Source: an uncultured bacterium
GTDB taxonomy: Bacteria > Muiribacteriota > Ozemobacteria > Ozemobacterales > Ozemobacteraceae
Direction of reading: 5' to 3'
Assembly (NCBI GenBank): GCA_937949615.1
Contig: CALEDQ010000004.1
Coordinates: 248,001 to 312,000, forward strand
DNA length: 64,000 bases
The notes under the pieces were generated by a model that saw only the letters and a list, made by a program, of their open reading frames with translations, did no database searches and was not told the origin of the DNA. Shown here piece by piece: positions 27,628-35,421 of the stretch; within the stretch, counting starts at the first letter, position 1; the number at the start of each line of letters is the position of its first letter. A program made the translations under genes and the position numbers.

Positions 27628-29714
27628 TTCTGCAGGCTCTCAGGTGAAAAGATTGCTTCGACTTCTTCGCGCTGCAGCGTTCGCTGCTGTTGCAATTTTA
27701 CTACCAGTTCGGTGAGTCTGCCACGATTCTTTTCAATGAATGTGCAGACGTCTTTGTAGACCTCGTCGATGATCCGGTTGATCTGCGGTGACAGTTGCGG
27801 CAGATAATACGGATCTGGCCGGTTATTTTGAAAAGTGAATTCGCGCGGCGTTCCGGCCATGCCGTAGACGGTCGCCATGTCGGTGGCAATGGCGGTTGCC
27901 TTGCGCAGATCCTGTGAGGCACCGGTCGAAACTTCGCCGAATATCAGGCGTTCGGCGGCATAACCGCCGAGCGAAATGCCGATCTCGCTGCGCAGGCGCC
28001 CTTCAGTATAGAAGTATGGCCGCCGGGTAACCGATTCGACGAAGCCGAGGGCATCGCTGCCGCCCGTTTCGAGGGTGATGCGGGTAATCTCGCTCTGACG
28101 CCCGTAAAGAAAGAACATCAGGGCATGCCCGGCCTCATGTGTGGCAACGACCTTTTCTTCGTTGTCTGAGAGCTGTGCTTTTTCTACCAGACTGTTCAGC
28201 CAGGCCTGCATCGTTTCTTCATCGGTCATGTCTTTCTGATGGTTGATCAGATAGCGCTTCAACCCCTTGATCAAGGCACTGAGATGGTCGCCGGTATGCG
28301 GGGTGCCAAGATCAGTCGAGCGGCCGGTCCAGCCGGCGAGACGATCGACCTGAGCGTCAGTCATGCCGGTTTCGAACTTTTTGTTGTAAAGAGCAAGAAT
28401 GGCGCGACGGTCTTCCCATTCCGGGTATGGGATCTCGATCTGGTATTCGAAACGGCCCGGGCGCAGAAACGCCGGGTCAAGGCTTTCGACGAAGTTTGTG
28501 GTACCGATGATCAGCACCATCTGTTCCTTGCGAAAACCGTCCATTTCAGTGAGAAGCTGGTTAACCATCGAATGCGCCGCCTGCGAACCACCGTCAGAAG
28601 CGTTGGCGGTGCGGGCCTGCGCAATCGAATCGAGTTCGTCAAAAACGATGACCGAGGGCGCGGTGGCCCTGGCTCTGGCAAACAGGCGGCGAATGTTGGC
28701 TTCGCCCTCGCCTACCCATTTCGACTTCAATTCGGGGCCGCTGACGATATAGATTGCCGCATTCAGTGCTTCGGCAATGCCTTTGGCGAAGAGGGTTTTA
28801 CCGGTGCCGGGCGGGCCATGAAAAATCAGGCCGCGCGGAATGATCGACTCGATTTTGCGAATGGCGTTTTCGTCGGTCATCGCGGCGGTAGCCTGCAGCA
28901 GATTGAGCACATTCTCGCGGATCTGTTTTTTTACTTTGTCGTAGCCGGCAATATCTCGATTCAACTCGATTTCAGAGAGAGATACGCCGCCGCAGGCTGT
29001 ATAATCGCGAAGTTCACGCATATAGTTCGGCAGCATGTCTTTGACGGTCGGGTCATAATCAGCCTTGCGCGAGAAGATACCCATGATTTCGCGAAATTTA
29101 ACCGGATTCAGACCTGATACGAATTTAAACATACCCATCAGGTTGATTTTGTCGACAGCAAATTTGCGCGCCTCAATCTCGGTAATCAGGCTCGAAATGC
29201 GGTTACGGGCAATACCGAGCATTTCACAGCGGGCCGGAAACGCCTGCGAAATAAGCTCAGGCAATGTAAAGTCAGGGTCTTCGAAAGCCACCAGATTCAG
29301 CATCGGGTTTTCGTGAATGGTGGTCATGATTTCGCGGGCTTCCATGGTCAGACCGCCGGGTAGCATCGAAGTGATGATATCGAGATATGGCAGAAAGAAA
29401 ACCTTATTTGGTTCGGTATTATTCACCAGATCGCGCAGCTGTGAGACGATGCGGCTGAGGCGGGTGCCGGGGCCCTGCTGGTTTTCGGCGGTTTCGCGGC
29501 CGTCGATAATGCCGATACTCTTGCCGTCAGCTGCCAGCCGGCGTTTAAGAATCGTCTGCAGATACGGAATAATCTGCTTTTCGCAGCGGATCAGCACCGA
29601 AACATCTTCTTTCAGGCGGGCGCAGACGAAGCGCAGCTGGTCCTGATAGCACTGTTCGACGGCGTCGAACGGTGAAAGTTTGCGCGGCAGCTCGTTGAGC
29701 ATGACTTCAAGCAT
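27624..29714 (-). CDS. FtsH-like AAA+ zinc protease, soluble, with degenerate N-terminal AAA-like domain
   Basis: This 696-residue protein has a full AAA+ module: Walker A GPPGTGKT (300-307), Walker B VIVFDE (355-360), sensor-1 IIGTTN and an arginine finger region RPGRFE. An M41 peptidase domain follows, with HEAGH (526-530) and the downstream zinc ligand D602 (GASQDLRKAT). Both active sites look intact. Unlike housekeeping FtsH, it has no membrane segments. In their place residues 1-250 look like a decayed AAA domain, with a Walker B-like strand (KVFFLPYLD, 104-112) but no P-loop. It is the first gene of the operon (GGAG before ATG 29714), so it probably unfolds and degrades proteins handed over by the MoxR and vWA partners. 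Confidence 0.9.
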   Translation of the reverse strand: MLEVMLNELPRKLSPFDAVEQCYQDQLRFVCARLKEDVSVLIRCEKQIIPYLQTILKRRLAADGKSIGIIDGRETAENQQGPGTRLSRIVSQLRDLVNNTEPNKVFFLPYLDIITSMLPGGLTMEAREIMTTIHENPMLNLVAFEDPDFTLPELISQAFPARCEMLGIARNRISSLITEIEARKFAVDKINLMGMFKFVSGLNPVKFREIMGIFSRKADYDPTVKDMLPNYMRELRDYTACGGVSLSEIELNRDIAGYDKVKKQIRENVLNLLQATAAMTDENAIRKIESIIPRGLIFHGPPGTGKTLFAKGIAEALNAAIYIVSGPELKSKWVGEGEANIRRLFARARATAPSVIVFDELDSIAQARTANASDGGSQAAHSMVNQLLTEMDGFRKEQMVLIIGTTNFVESLDPAFLRPGRFEYQIEIPYPEWEDRRAILALYNKKFETGMTDAQVDRLAGWTGRSTDLGTPHTGDHLSALIKGLKRYLINHQKDMTDEETMQAWLNSLVEKAQLSDNEEKVVATHEAGHALMFFLYGRQSEITRITLETGGSDALGFVESVTRRPYFYTEGRLRSEIGISLGGYAAERLIFGEVSTGASQDLRKATAIATDMATVYGMAGTPREFTFQNNRPDPYYLPQLSPQINRIIDEVYKDVCTFIEKNRGRLTELVVKLQQQRTLQREEVEAIFSPESLQK

Positions 29715-29778
29715 TATCCATCTCCATCAGAGCGATTTATTCGTTAATAATACACAATTTCGCCGCCCGGCGCAAAAC

Positions 29779-30501
29779 TCAACTGCCGCGGGGTGCGGCA
29801 AAGCGGGCGAGCAGCAGACCGAGTTCGAAAAGCAGCCAGGTCGGAATACCCATCAGCAGCTGGCTGACTGCGTCTGGTGGCGTAAGAATGGCAGAAAGAA
29901 TAAAAATGACAACGATAATGACCGGGCGCAGCGATGCCAGCTTTTCGTAACTGACGATACCGGTTCGAATCAGAATGAAAACTGCGGCCGGGCATTGAAA
30001 CATGGCCCCGAAGCTGATGGCGAGAAGGCCGGTGAGATTGACAAACTGCTCGAAACCGATCGAAGGTTCGAGCCAGGCGCTCTGAAAACCGGCAGAAAAG
30101 CTCATAACCACCGGCAGAATCAGAATCAGCGCGAAGGCGCCGCCGACCATGAACAGCAGGCAGCTGGCCAGCAGCAACCCGCCAGCGAGACGCCTTTCCC
30201 TGAGATAAAGGCCGGGAGCGACAAAACCCCATACCTGTTTGAGAATATAGGGCGCCGCAACGATAATCGCCAGGTACATCGCCATTTTCAGCTGCACCAG
30301 CAGTGGCTCGACCGGCGAGAAATAGCGCAATTTGAGGCCAGGCGGGCAGAATCTGCTGACCAGCATGGCCGTCAGATCGCCAGAAAAATAAAAGGCCAGC
30401 GGAAAAAGCACCACGACGCTGATCAGCGACCTGATGATCGCCCAGCGCAGCTCTTCGAGATGCTCGACGAACGAGCCGTCTTTATGTTCACCCTGCAGCA
30501 T
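29779..30501 (-). CDS. tatC: TatC, twin-arginine translocase subunit
   Basis: TatC recognises the twin-arginine signal of folded exported proteins. The start is ATG 30501 with AGGTG six bases before it; a GTG at 30510 is also in frame. The 240-residue protein has six hydrophobic helices and the family marks HLEELR near the N-terminus, FSPVEPL after the first periplasmic loop, and AILTPPDAVSQ before the last helices. No tatA or tatB is next to it. It is divergent from a gene whose product carries a Tat-like signal, which fits a functional link. Confidence 0.95.
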   Translation of the reverse strand: MLQGEHKDGSFVEHLEELRWAIIRSLISVVVLFPLAFYFSGDLTAMLVSRFCPPGLKLRYFSPVEPLLVQLKMAMYLAIIVAAPYILKQVWGFVAPGLYLRERRLAGGLLLASCLLFMVGGAFALILILPVVMSFSAGFQSAWLEPSIGFEQFVNLTGLLAISFGAMFQCPAAVFILIRTGIVSYEKLASLRPVIIVVIFILSAILTPPDAVSQLLMGIPTWLLFELGLLLARFAAPRGS

Positions 30502-30671
30502 CAATAACACCTGACCGAGTTATATACCACGATGATAACAGAGAGGGGGTGAATCAAAAACATCTTTCGTTTGACTAACGGCTCTGACGGAATATATCAT
30601 TTATTGTATAAGATCTTTTGCTGCGCCTTTTTTCCCTTCTGCCGGCACAATGACTATTACGGGGAGGCACC
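30502..30671. promoter_or_regulatory. divergent intergenic region between tatC and the DUF362 gene
   Basis: 170 bases without a gene that must hold promoters for both directions. An AT-rich segment around 30590-30615 (ATATATCATTTATTGTATAAG) includes possible -10 boxes. GGGGAGG at 30660-30666 is the ribosome site of the DUF362 gene. Confidence 0.45.
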
Positions 30672-31604
30672 ATGGACAGAAGAAAATTTATCGCGCTCTT
30701 ATCGACGATAGCGGCTTCATACAATCTGAAGTTTCCTCTGACACTTGCGGCTGAAGAAACGGCATCAGCGGCAGTCGCTCCTGCCGGCACCGGGTTTCCT
30801 GATCTGGTTGGCGTCGCCGGCGGCACTCCGGCGGCAATGTTTGACCGGGCCATCGCGGCAGCCGGCGGCATCGAACGCTTCGTTAAGCAGGGGCAGAAGG
30901 TTCTTGTCAAGCCAAACATCGGCTGGGACAAAAAACCCGAGGAAGGTGCCAATACATCGCCAGAGCTGGTAAAGCGCATTATCGAGCTTTGTTTAAAAGC
31001 CGGCGCGGCTGAAGTCAGGGTTTTTGACAACACCTGCAACCACTGGCAGGCCTGTTATGGCAACAGCGGCATCGAAACAGCGGTCAAAGAAGCCGGCGGC
31101 AAAATGCTTATGGCGCACGAAGAAAGCTATTACACTCCGGTCGATGTACCGGCCGGCAAGGTTCTCAAAAAGACGGCGGTGCATCAGGCCTGGCTCGACA
31201 GTGATGTGATCATCAATGTTCCGATTCTGAAGCATCACGGTGGTGCGAGAATGACTGCTGCCATGAAGAATCTCATGGGCGTTATCTTCGATCGACGCTA
31301 CTATCACAGCAACGACCTGCATCAGTGCATCGCCGATTTTACGACGATCGCGAAAAAACCGACCCTTAATGTCGTTGATGCCTACAATGTCATGATGCGC
31401 AACGGGCCGCGCGGCGTTTCGACCGACGATCTGGTTAACCGCAAAATGCTGCTGCTGTCGACCGACATGGTTGCCATAGATACGGCGGCCGCCAAAATTC
31501 TCGAAGTATTCCCGCAGGAAGTGGCTTATATAGGCAAAGCCGCCGAGCACGGCACCGGCAGCAATGCCCTCGACAAGCTGCGTATCGAACGCCTGACCAT
31601 GTAA
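30672..31604 (+). CDS. DUF362-family protein with a Tat-like signal
   Basis: A 310-residue protein. The N-terminus MDRRKFIALLSTIAAS fits a twin-arginine signal, followed by the DUF362 domain (GQKVLVKPNIGWD, VFDNTCNHW, INVPILKHHGGARMTAAMKNLMG). DUF362 proteins often occur with ferredoxin domains and are thought to handle redox cofactors or iron-sulphur chemistry, but the reaction is not settled. GGGGAGG sits directly upstream. The next gene, 16 bases downstream on the same strand, encodes a polyferredoxin, so the pair probably forms one electron-transfer unit at the outer face of the membrane. Confidence 0.9.
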   Translation: MDRRKFIALLSTIAASYNLKFPLTLAAEETASAAVAPAGTGFPDLVGVAGGTPAAMFDRAIAAAGGIERFVKQGQKVLVKPNIGWDKKPEEGANTSPELVKRIIELCLKAGAAEVRVFDNTCNHWQACYGNSGIETAVKEAGGKMLMAHEESYYTPVDVPAGKVLKKTAVHQAWLDSDVIINVPILKHHGGARMTAAMKNLMGVIFDRRYYHSNDLHQCIADFTTIAKKPTLNVVDAYNVMMRNGPRGVSTDDLVNRKMLLLSTDMVAIDTAAAKILEVFPQEVAYIGKAAEHGTGSNALDKLRIERLTM

Positions 31605-31620
31605 ACATGGGTTAAGTGAC

Positions 31621-33150
31621 ATGCCTTATTTAAAAAGAATCCGTCAGTTGCTGGCGCTGGCGATGTTTACTGCTTTCGTTCTGATTTTTGTCAGATTCGA
31701 CAGTTTCGGCAGTCTGCTGGCGGCGACCGGGCTGGTACAGTTCGCGCCCGCACTTACCGGGCCCTTTATGTGGTCGTCTGTCGCTGTAATTGTCGGGATT
31801 CTGCTGCTGACAGCGGTGTTCGGCAGAGTTTACTGTTCGTTCATCTGCCCGCTCGGTCTGATACAGGACCTTATGCTGCGTCTGCGCCGACTGTTCAGCA
31901 AAGCCGGTTATCACAGTCTGCCAGCACTCGCCTGGCTGCATGCCGTCATTGCAGCTCTGGTTGGCGGCACATGGCTGGCAGGCTACATGCTGCCGACCGC
32001 CATGTTTGAGCCTTTTGCCGCCGGCGGGCGCATTTTTGCCGGGATTTTTCAGCCACTGGCAGCGTTTCTTTTCAAATATAAAAGTTCTTTTTTCGGTGAC
32101 AGCGTCAACTGGCTCGGCATGGCTTCTTTCAAACCGTTCGACATGGCCGGCACCGCTATCTTAGTGGGTATGACGCTGCTGCTGTTCTTTCTGTGCCTGC
32201 GCTGGGGGCGGGTCTACTGCAATTCGCTCTGCCCGGTCGGAGCGATACTGCGTCTGGTCGCCGGCCATTCACTGGTCAAAATTGTCATCGACACCGAAAA
32301 ATGCGTCAGCTGCGGTGTCTGCGCGAAAACCTGCAAGACCGGCTGTATCGACGCTGCCGCCAGAACAATCGATAATTCACGCTGCATAGCCTGTTTCAAC
32401 TGCCTCGACACCTGCCGGCTCAACGGCATCATTCTGAAAAGCGGCAGTGATCGACATGCCGCCAGCTCCAGCAATTCAGGAACAGAGACAAAGCCCTTAC
32501 TATCAGCGCCAAACGGGCGCCGGGCCTTTATTGGCGGCCTTGCCGCTGCAGCGACCGGCTATTTTCTGCCGGGCAAACTCCAGTCAGCGCCGTCCGCAGA
32601 CACGATTCTGCCGCCGGGCGCCGGCAACCACAAAGATTTCAGCAGCCGCTGCATTTCGTGCCACCTTTGTGTCGCCGCCTGCCCCTCATCGGTTATCAGG
32701 CCATCTTCGCCGGGCACTGGCCTGCGCAGTCTGCAGCAGCCATCACTGGTTTTCGATCTCGGCATGTGCGAGCAGAACTGCAATCTCTGCTCACAGATCT
32801 GCCCGGTAATGGCCATCAAACCGATAATGGCCGAACATAAAAAATTTCTCAAAATTGGTGAAGTGGTTTATAAGCAGAATCTCTGCGTCGTCGAAACCAA
32901 CGGCACGGATTGCGGCGCCTGCGCCGAGCACTGCCCGACTCAGGCGGTGCGCATGGTGCCATATCGCAACAATCTTATGATTCCGCAGACCGACCCTTCG
33001 ATCTGCATCGGCTGCGGCAGCTGTGAACACATCTGCCCGGTGCGGCCCGCCAAAGCCATTATCGTCAAAGCTGTGGCTGAGCAGACGACAATCACTCTGC
33101 CGGAGCAGAAGAAGCTGGCTCCCAAAGCCGAAAACGAATTTCCATTCTAG
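31621..33150 (+). CDS. membrane polyferredoxin: NapH-like part fused to a NapG-like ferredoxin part
   Basis: This 509-residue protein starts with a NapH/CcoG-like membrane domain of several helices that holds two short cysteine motifs (FICPLG, LCPVGA). Two 4Fe-4S motifs follow (CVSCGVCAKTC, CIACFNCLDTC). After a linker comes GRRAFIGGLAAAATGYFLPG, which looks like an internal twin-arginine signal or re-entry helix. Then come four more clusters (CISCHLCVAACP, CEQNCNLCSQICP, CGACAEHCP, CIGCGSCEHICP). The product looks like NapH and NapG joined in one chain. It should pass electrons from the quinone pool to a periplasmic partner, probably the DUF362 protein encoded just upstream. No nitrate reductase is present. 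Confidence 0.9.
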   Translation: MPYLKRIRQLLALAMFTAFVLIFVRFDSFGSLLAATGLVQFAPALTGPFMWSSVAVIVGILLLTAVFGRVYCSFICPLGLIQDLMLRLRRLFSKAGYHSLPALAWLHAVIAALVGGTWLAGYMLPTAMFEPFAAGGRIFAGIFQPLAAFLFKYKSSFFGDSVNWLGMASFKPFDMAGTAILVGMTLLLFFLCLRWGRVYCNSLCPVGAILRLVAGHSLVKIVIDTEKCVSCGVCAKTCKTGCIDAAARTIDNSRCIACFNCLDTCRLNGIILKSGSDRHAASSSNSGTETKPLLSAPNGRRAFIGGLAAAATGYFLPGKLQSAPSADTILPPGAGNHKDFSSRCISCHLCVAACPSSVIRPSSPGTGLRSLQQPSLVFDLGMCEQNCNLCSQICPVMAIKPIMAEHKKFLKIGEVVYKQNLCVVETNGTDCGACAEHCPTQAVRMVPYRNNLMIPQTDPSICIGCGSCEHICPVRPAKAIIVKAVAEQTTITLPEQKKLAPKAENEFPF

Positions 33151-33184
33151 AATTCAAGATTAAATAGATATAAGGAGTAAAGAT

Positions 33185-33691
33185 ATGAAAAGATCTTTGA
33201 GTGTTGTTCTCGCCCTTCTGGTAATCTTTTGTTCAGCAGACGCCGCCACGGCAAAACCCGGAAAAAAACAGGCCGGCAACTCAGCCTACCGGCAGCAGAA
33301 CCCTCAATACTACCGGGAACCCGGCAGTGAAAAGGAACCATGGCTGAAGGTTCAGCTTTCGATACCCGAAAAGGGCATTCTTCTGCGCCACGCCGATCAA
33401 ATCATCGCCCTGCCGCCGGCACCGCCACCAACCGATCAGAGACTTCCTCCCGGTCTGGCAAAAAATGTTGCACGCGGTAAACGCCTGCCACCGGGCTGGC
33501 AGAAAAAACTTGCCAGAGGCAGAACCTTTCCTGGCAATCTTTATCAGCAGGCAATCCCGCTGCCGCCCTACATTCTCTATGAGTTGCCGCCACAGCCGGA
33601 AGGCACAATTCTCGTTACCATCGGGGGAAAAGTTGTAAGACTGCTTGAAGCAACAAAAACCATCGCCGATGTTTTCGACCTTAAACTCTGA
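33185..33691 (+). CDS. secreted CigR/RcnB-family protein
   Basis: A 168-residue exported protein with a clear signal (VVLALLVIFCSADAATA), then a basic Gln/Tyr-rich stretch. The conserved C-terminal pattern of the CigR/RcnB group follows: LPPGLAKNVARGKRLPPGW repeats, LPPYILYELPPQPEG, and a final VVRLLEATKTIADVF. Members sit in the periplasm or membrane; RcnB affects nickel/cobalt balance and CigR affects virulence in Salmonella, so the role here is open. AAGGAG precedes the start, and a good terminator follows, so it is the end of its unit. Confidence 0.8.
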   Translation: MKRSLSVVLALLVIFCSADAATAKPGKKQAGNSAYRQQNPQYYREPGSEKEPWLKVQLSIPEKGILLRHADQIIALPPAPPPTDQRLPPGLAKNVARGKRLPPGWQKKLARGRTFPGNLYQQAIPLPPYILYELPPQPEGTILVTIGGKVVRLLEATKTIADVFDLKL

Positions 33692-33722
33692 CACTGCAGC
33701 AGAACTGTTCTAACAGGCGTAA

Positions 33723-33766
33723 AAGCCACAGACAGATTTAAACCTGTCTGCGGCTTATTTTTTTTC
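33723..33766 (+). terminator. intrinsic terminator after the CigR/RcnB-like gene
   Basis: Arms AAGCCACAGACAG and CTGTCTGCGGCTT (33723-33735 and 33743-33755) pair with one mismatch, and a run ATTTTTTTTTC follows. Confidence 0.9.
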
Positions 33767-33864
33767 GACATTTTTTTCTGGAATTCAGAGGCTTTTTTCT
33801 GTATCCTTGCAGGCGCTCCGGCTGCGGTCAGTCAGGAGTAAATTCAGAGTTGTAGAGAGATTGC

Positions 33865-35280
33865 ATGCAAAGTTCAGAAACACAAAGAGATCAATGGGGT
33901 TCCAGGCTTGGGTTTATAATGGCAGCGGCAGGTTCGGCCGTCGGTCTTGGCAACCTCTGGAAGTTTCCCTTCCTGGCCGGGCAGAATGGCGGTGGCGCCT
34001 TCGTTCTCGTCTATCTGGTAATTCTGTTTATTGTCGGCTTTACGCTGATGATGGCGGAAATTGCAGTAGGCCGATATGCTCAGCTGAATGCGATCGGCGC
34101 TTACCGCAAGATCAAGGCGAACTGGGGCTGGGTCGGCAGTCTGGGCGTGCTTGCCGGCTTTCTTATACTGTCGTTTTACAGCGTTGTCGGCGGCTGGATC
34201 ATCAGCTATCTGGTAAAAGCCGCTTCCGGCAGTTTCAACACCGCTGACGTAACAGTGCTTGGTGGTATGTTCAGTGAATTTATTTCGTCGGCCGGCATGC
34301 CAATCTTCTATCATGCAATTTTCATGCTGATGACCCTCGGAATCGTAATTGGCGGCATTCAGAATGGTATCGAAAAATACTCAAAAATCATGATGCCCTC
34401 GCTCTTCGTTATTCTGGTGCTGGTTATGCTGCGTTCCGTCACTCTCGACGGCGCCATGGAGGGTATCAGATTCTTTCTGACTCCTGATTTTTCAAAAATC
34501 AACGGCGGCGTAATTCTTTCGGCGCTCGGCCAGGTCTTCTTTTCTCTCAGCCTGGGTATGGGCTGCATGATCACCTACGGCAGTTACCTCAGTAAAGACG
34601 AAAACATTCCGCAGAGCTCGATGATCATACCTCTGATCGATACCGGCGTGGCCCTGCTTGCCGGCCTGGCCATTCTGCCGGCCGTGTTCGCGTTTGGTTT
34701 CTCTCCCAGCGCTGGTCCGGGCCTGCTCTTCATCACCCTGCCGGCGGTTTTTTCAAAAATGCCAATGGGTTCGCTCGTTGGTGTTGCCTTTTTCGTTCTG
34801 GCATTGTTCGCTGCCGTGACCTCATCGATTTCTCTGCTTGAAGTCTGTGTTTCATACGCAGTCGATGAATGGAAGTGGACCCGAAAGAAAGCAACCTATC
34901 TGATTTCCGGCCTGATTTTTCTTCTCGGTGTTCCATGTTCACTCAGCCAGGGCCCGTGGTCGCACATCACACTGATCAAAGGGAAAAACATTCTCGACTC
35001 GGTAGATTTTCTGGCGACCAACGTACTGCTGCCACTCGGTGGTATTTTTCTGAGCATCTTCGTTGGCTGGGTCTGGGGTCTTTACCGCGAACAGCGCATC
35101 CATAAAACAGATGATGGTAAAACCGTCATCACCTGGGAACTTGCTTACACTGATGCAATTAAAGAAGTCACCAACGACGGAAAGATCAATTTTGCTCTTG
35201 CTCCGATCTGGGTATTTTTAATCAAGTGGATCGCCCCGATCGCAATCGGTATTGTTTTCATACAGGGTGTTTTTGCCTGA
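33865..35280 (+). CDS. sodium-dependent transporter, NSS (SNF) family
   Basis: A 471-residue membrane protein of the LeuT-fold neurotransmitter:sodium symporter family, which takes up amino acids or amines with sodium. The first helix reads MAAAGSAVGLGNLWKFPFL, the signature unwound helix with the GNLWKFP substrate/sodium site. About eleven to twelve helices follow, near the size of bacterial members such as LeuT and MhsT. The substrate cannot be told. It is monocistronic, between two intrinsic terminators. Confidence 0.95.
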   Translation: MQSSETQRDQWGSRLGFIMAAAGSAVGLGNLWKFPFLAGQNGGGAFVLVYLVILFIVGFTLMMAEIAVGRYAQLNAIGAYRKIKANWGWVGSLGVLAGFLILSFYSVVGGWIISYLVKAASGSFNTADVTVLGGMFSEFISSAGMPIFYHAIFMLMTLGIVIGGIQNGIEKYSKIMMPSLFVILVLVMLRSVTLDGAMEGIRFFLTPDFSKINGGVILSALGQVFFSLSLGMGCMITYGSYLSKDENIPQSSMIIPLIDTGVALLAGLAILPAVFAFGFSPSAGPGLLFITLPAVFSKMPMGSLVGVAFFVLALFAAVTSSISLLEVCVSYAVDEWKWTRKKATYLISGLIFLLGVPCSLSQGPWSHITLIKGKNILDSVDFLATNVLLPLGGIFLSIFVGWVWGLYREQRIHKTDDGKTVITWELAYTDAIKEVTNDGKINFALAPIWVFLIKWIAPIAIGIVFIQGVFA

Positions 35281-35302
35281 AACAAGTGTAAATCGTTCGA
35301 CC

Positions 35303-35339
35303 ATGCCGCATCAGAACTCTTCTGATGCGGCATTTTTTA
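35303..35339 (+). terminator. intrinsic terminator after the NSS transporter gene
   Basis: A 13-base perfect stem (ATGCCGCATCAGA with its complement, loop ACTCT) is followed by TTTTTAT. Confidence 0.92.
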
Positions 35340-35347
35340 TCGGGGTA

Positions 35348-35376
35348 TTGCCGTGCAATCATCGGGTGGGTATAAT
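35348..35376 (+). promoter_or_regulatory. sigma-70-like promoter of the YiiX-like hydrolase gene
   Basis: TTGCCG (35348-35353) and a perfect TATAAT (35371-35376) are separated by 17 bases. It lies 45 bases before ATG 35422, which supports that start over earlier in-frame ATGs inside the promoter. Confidence 0.75.
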
Positions 35377-35421
35377 GAAACGTACACTTATAAATTTTCG
35401 AGAGCCTTTCGGAGATTAAAA

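Noticed and set aside
28239..30507. Long plus-strand frames opposite the FtsH-like and TatC genes
   Set aside because: They are antisense to genes with clear catalytic or family motifs.
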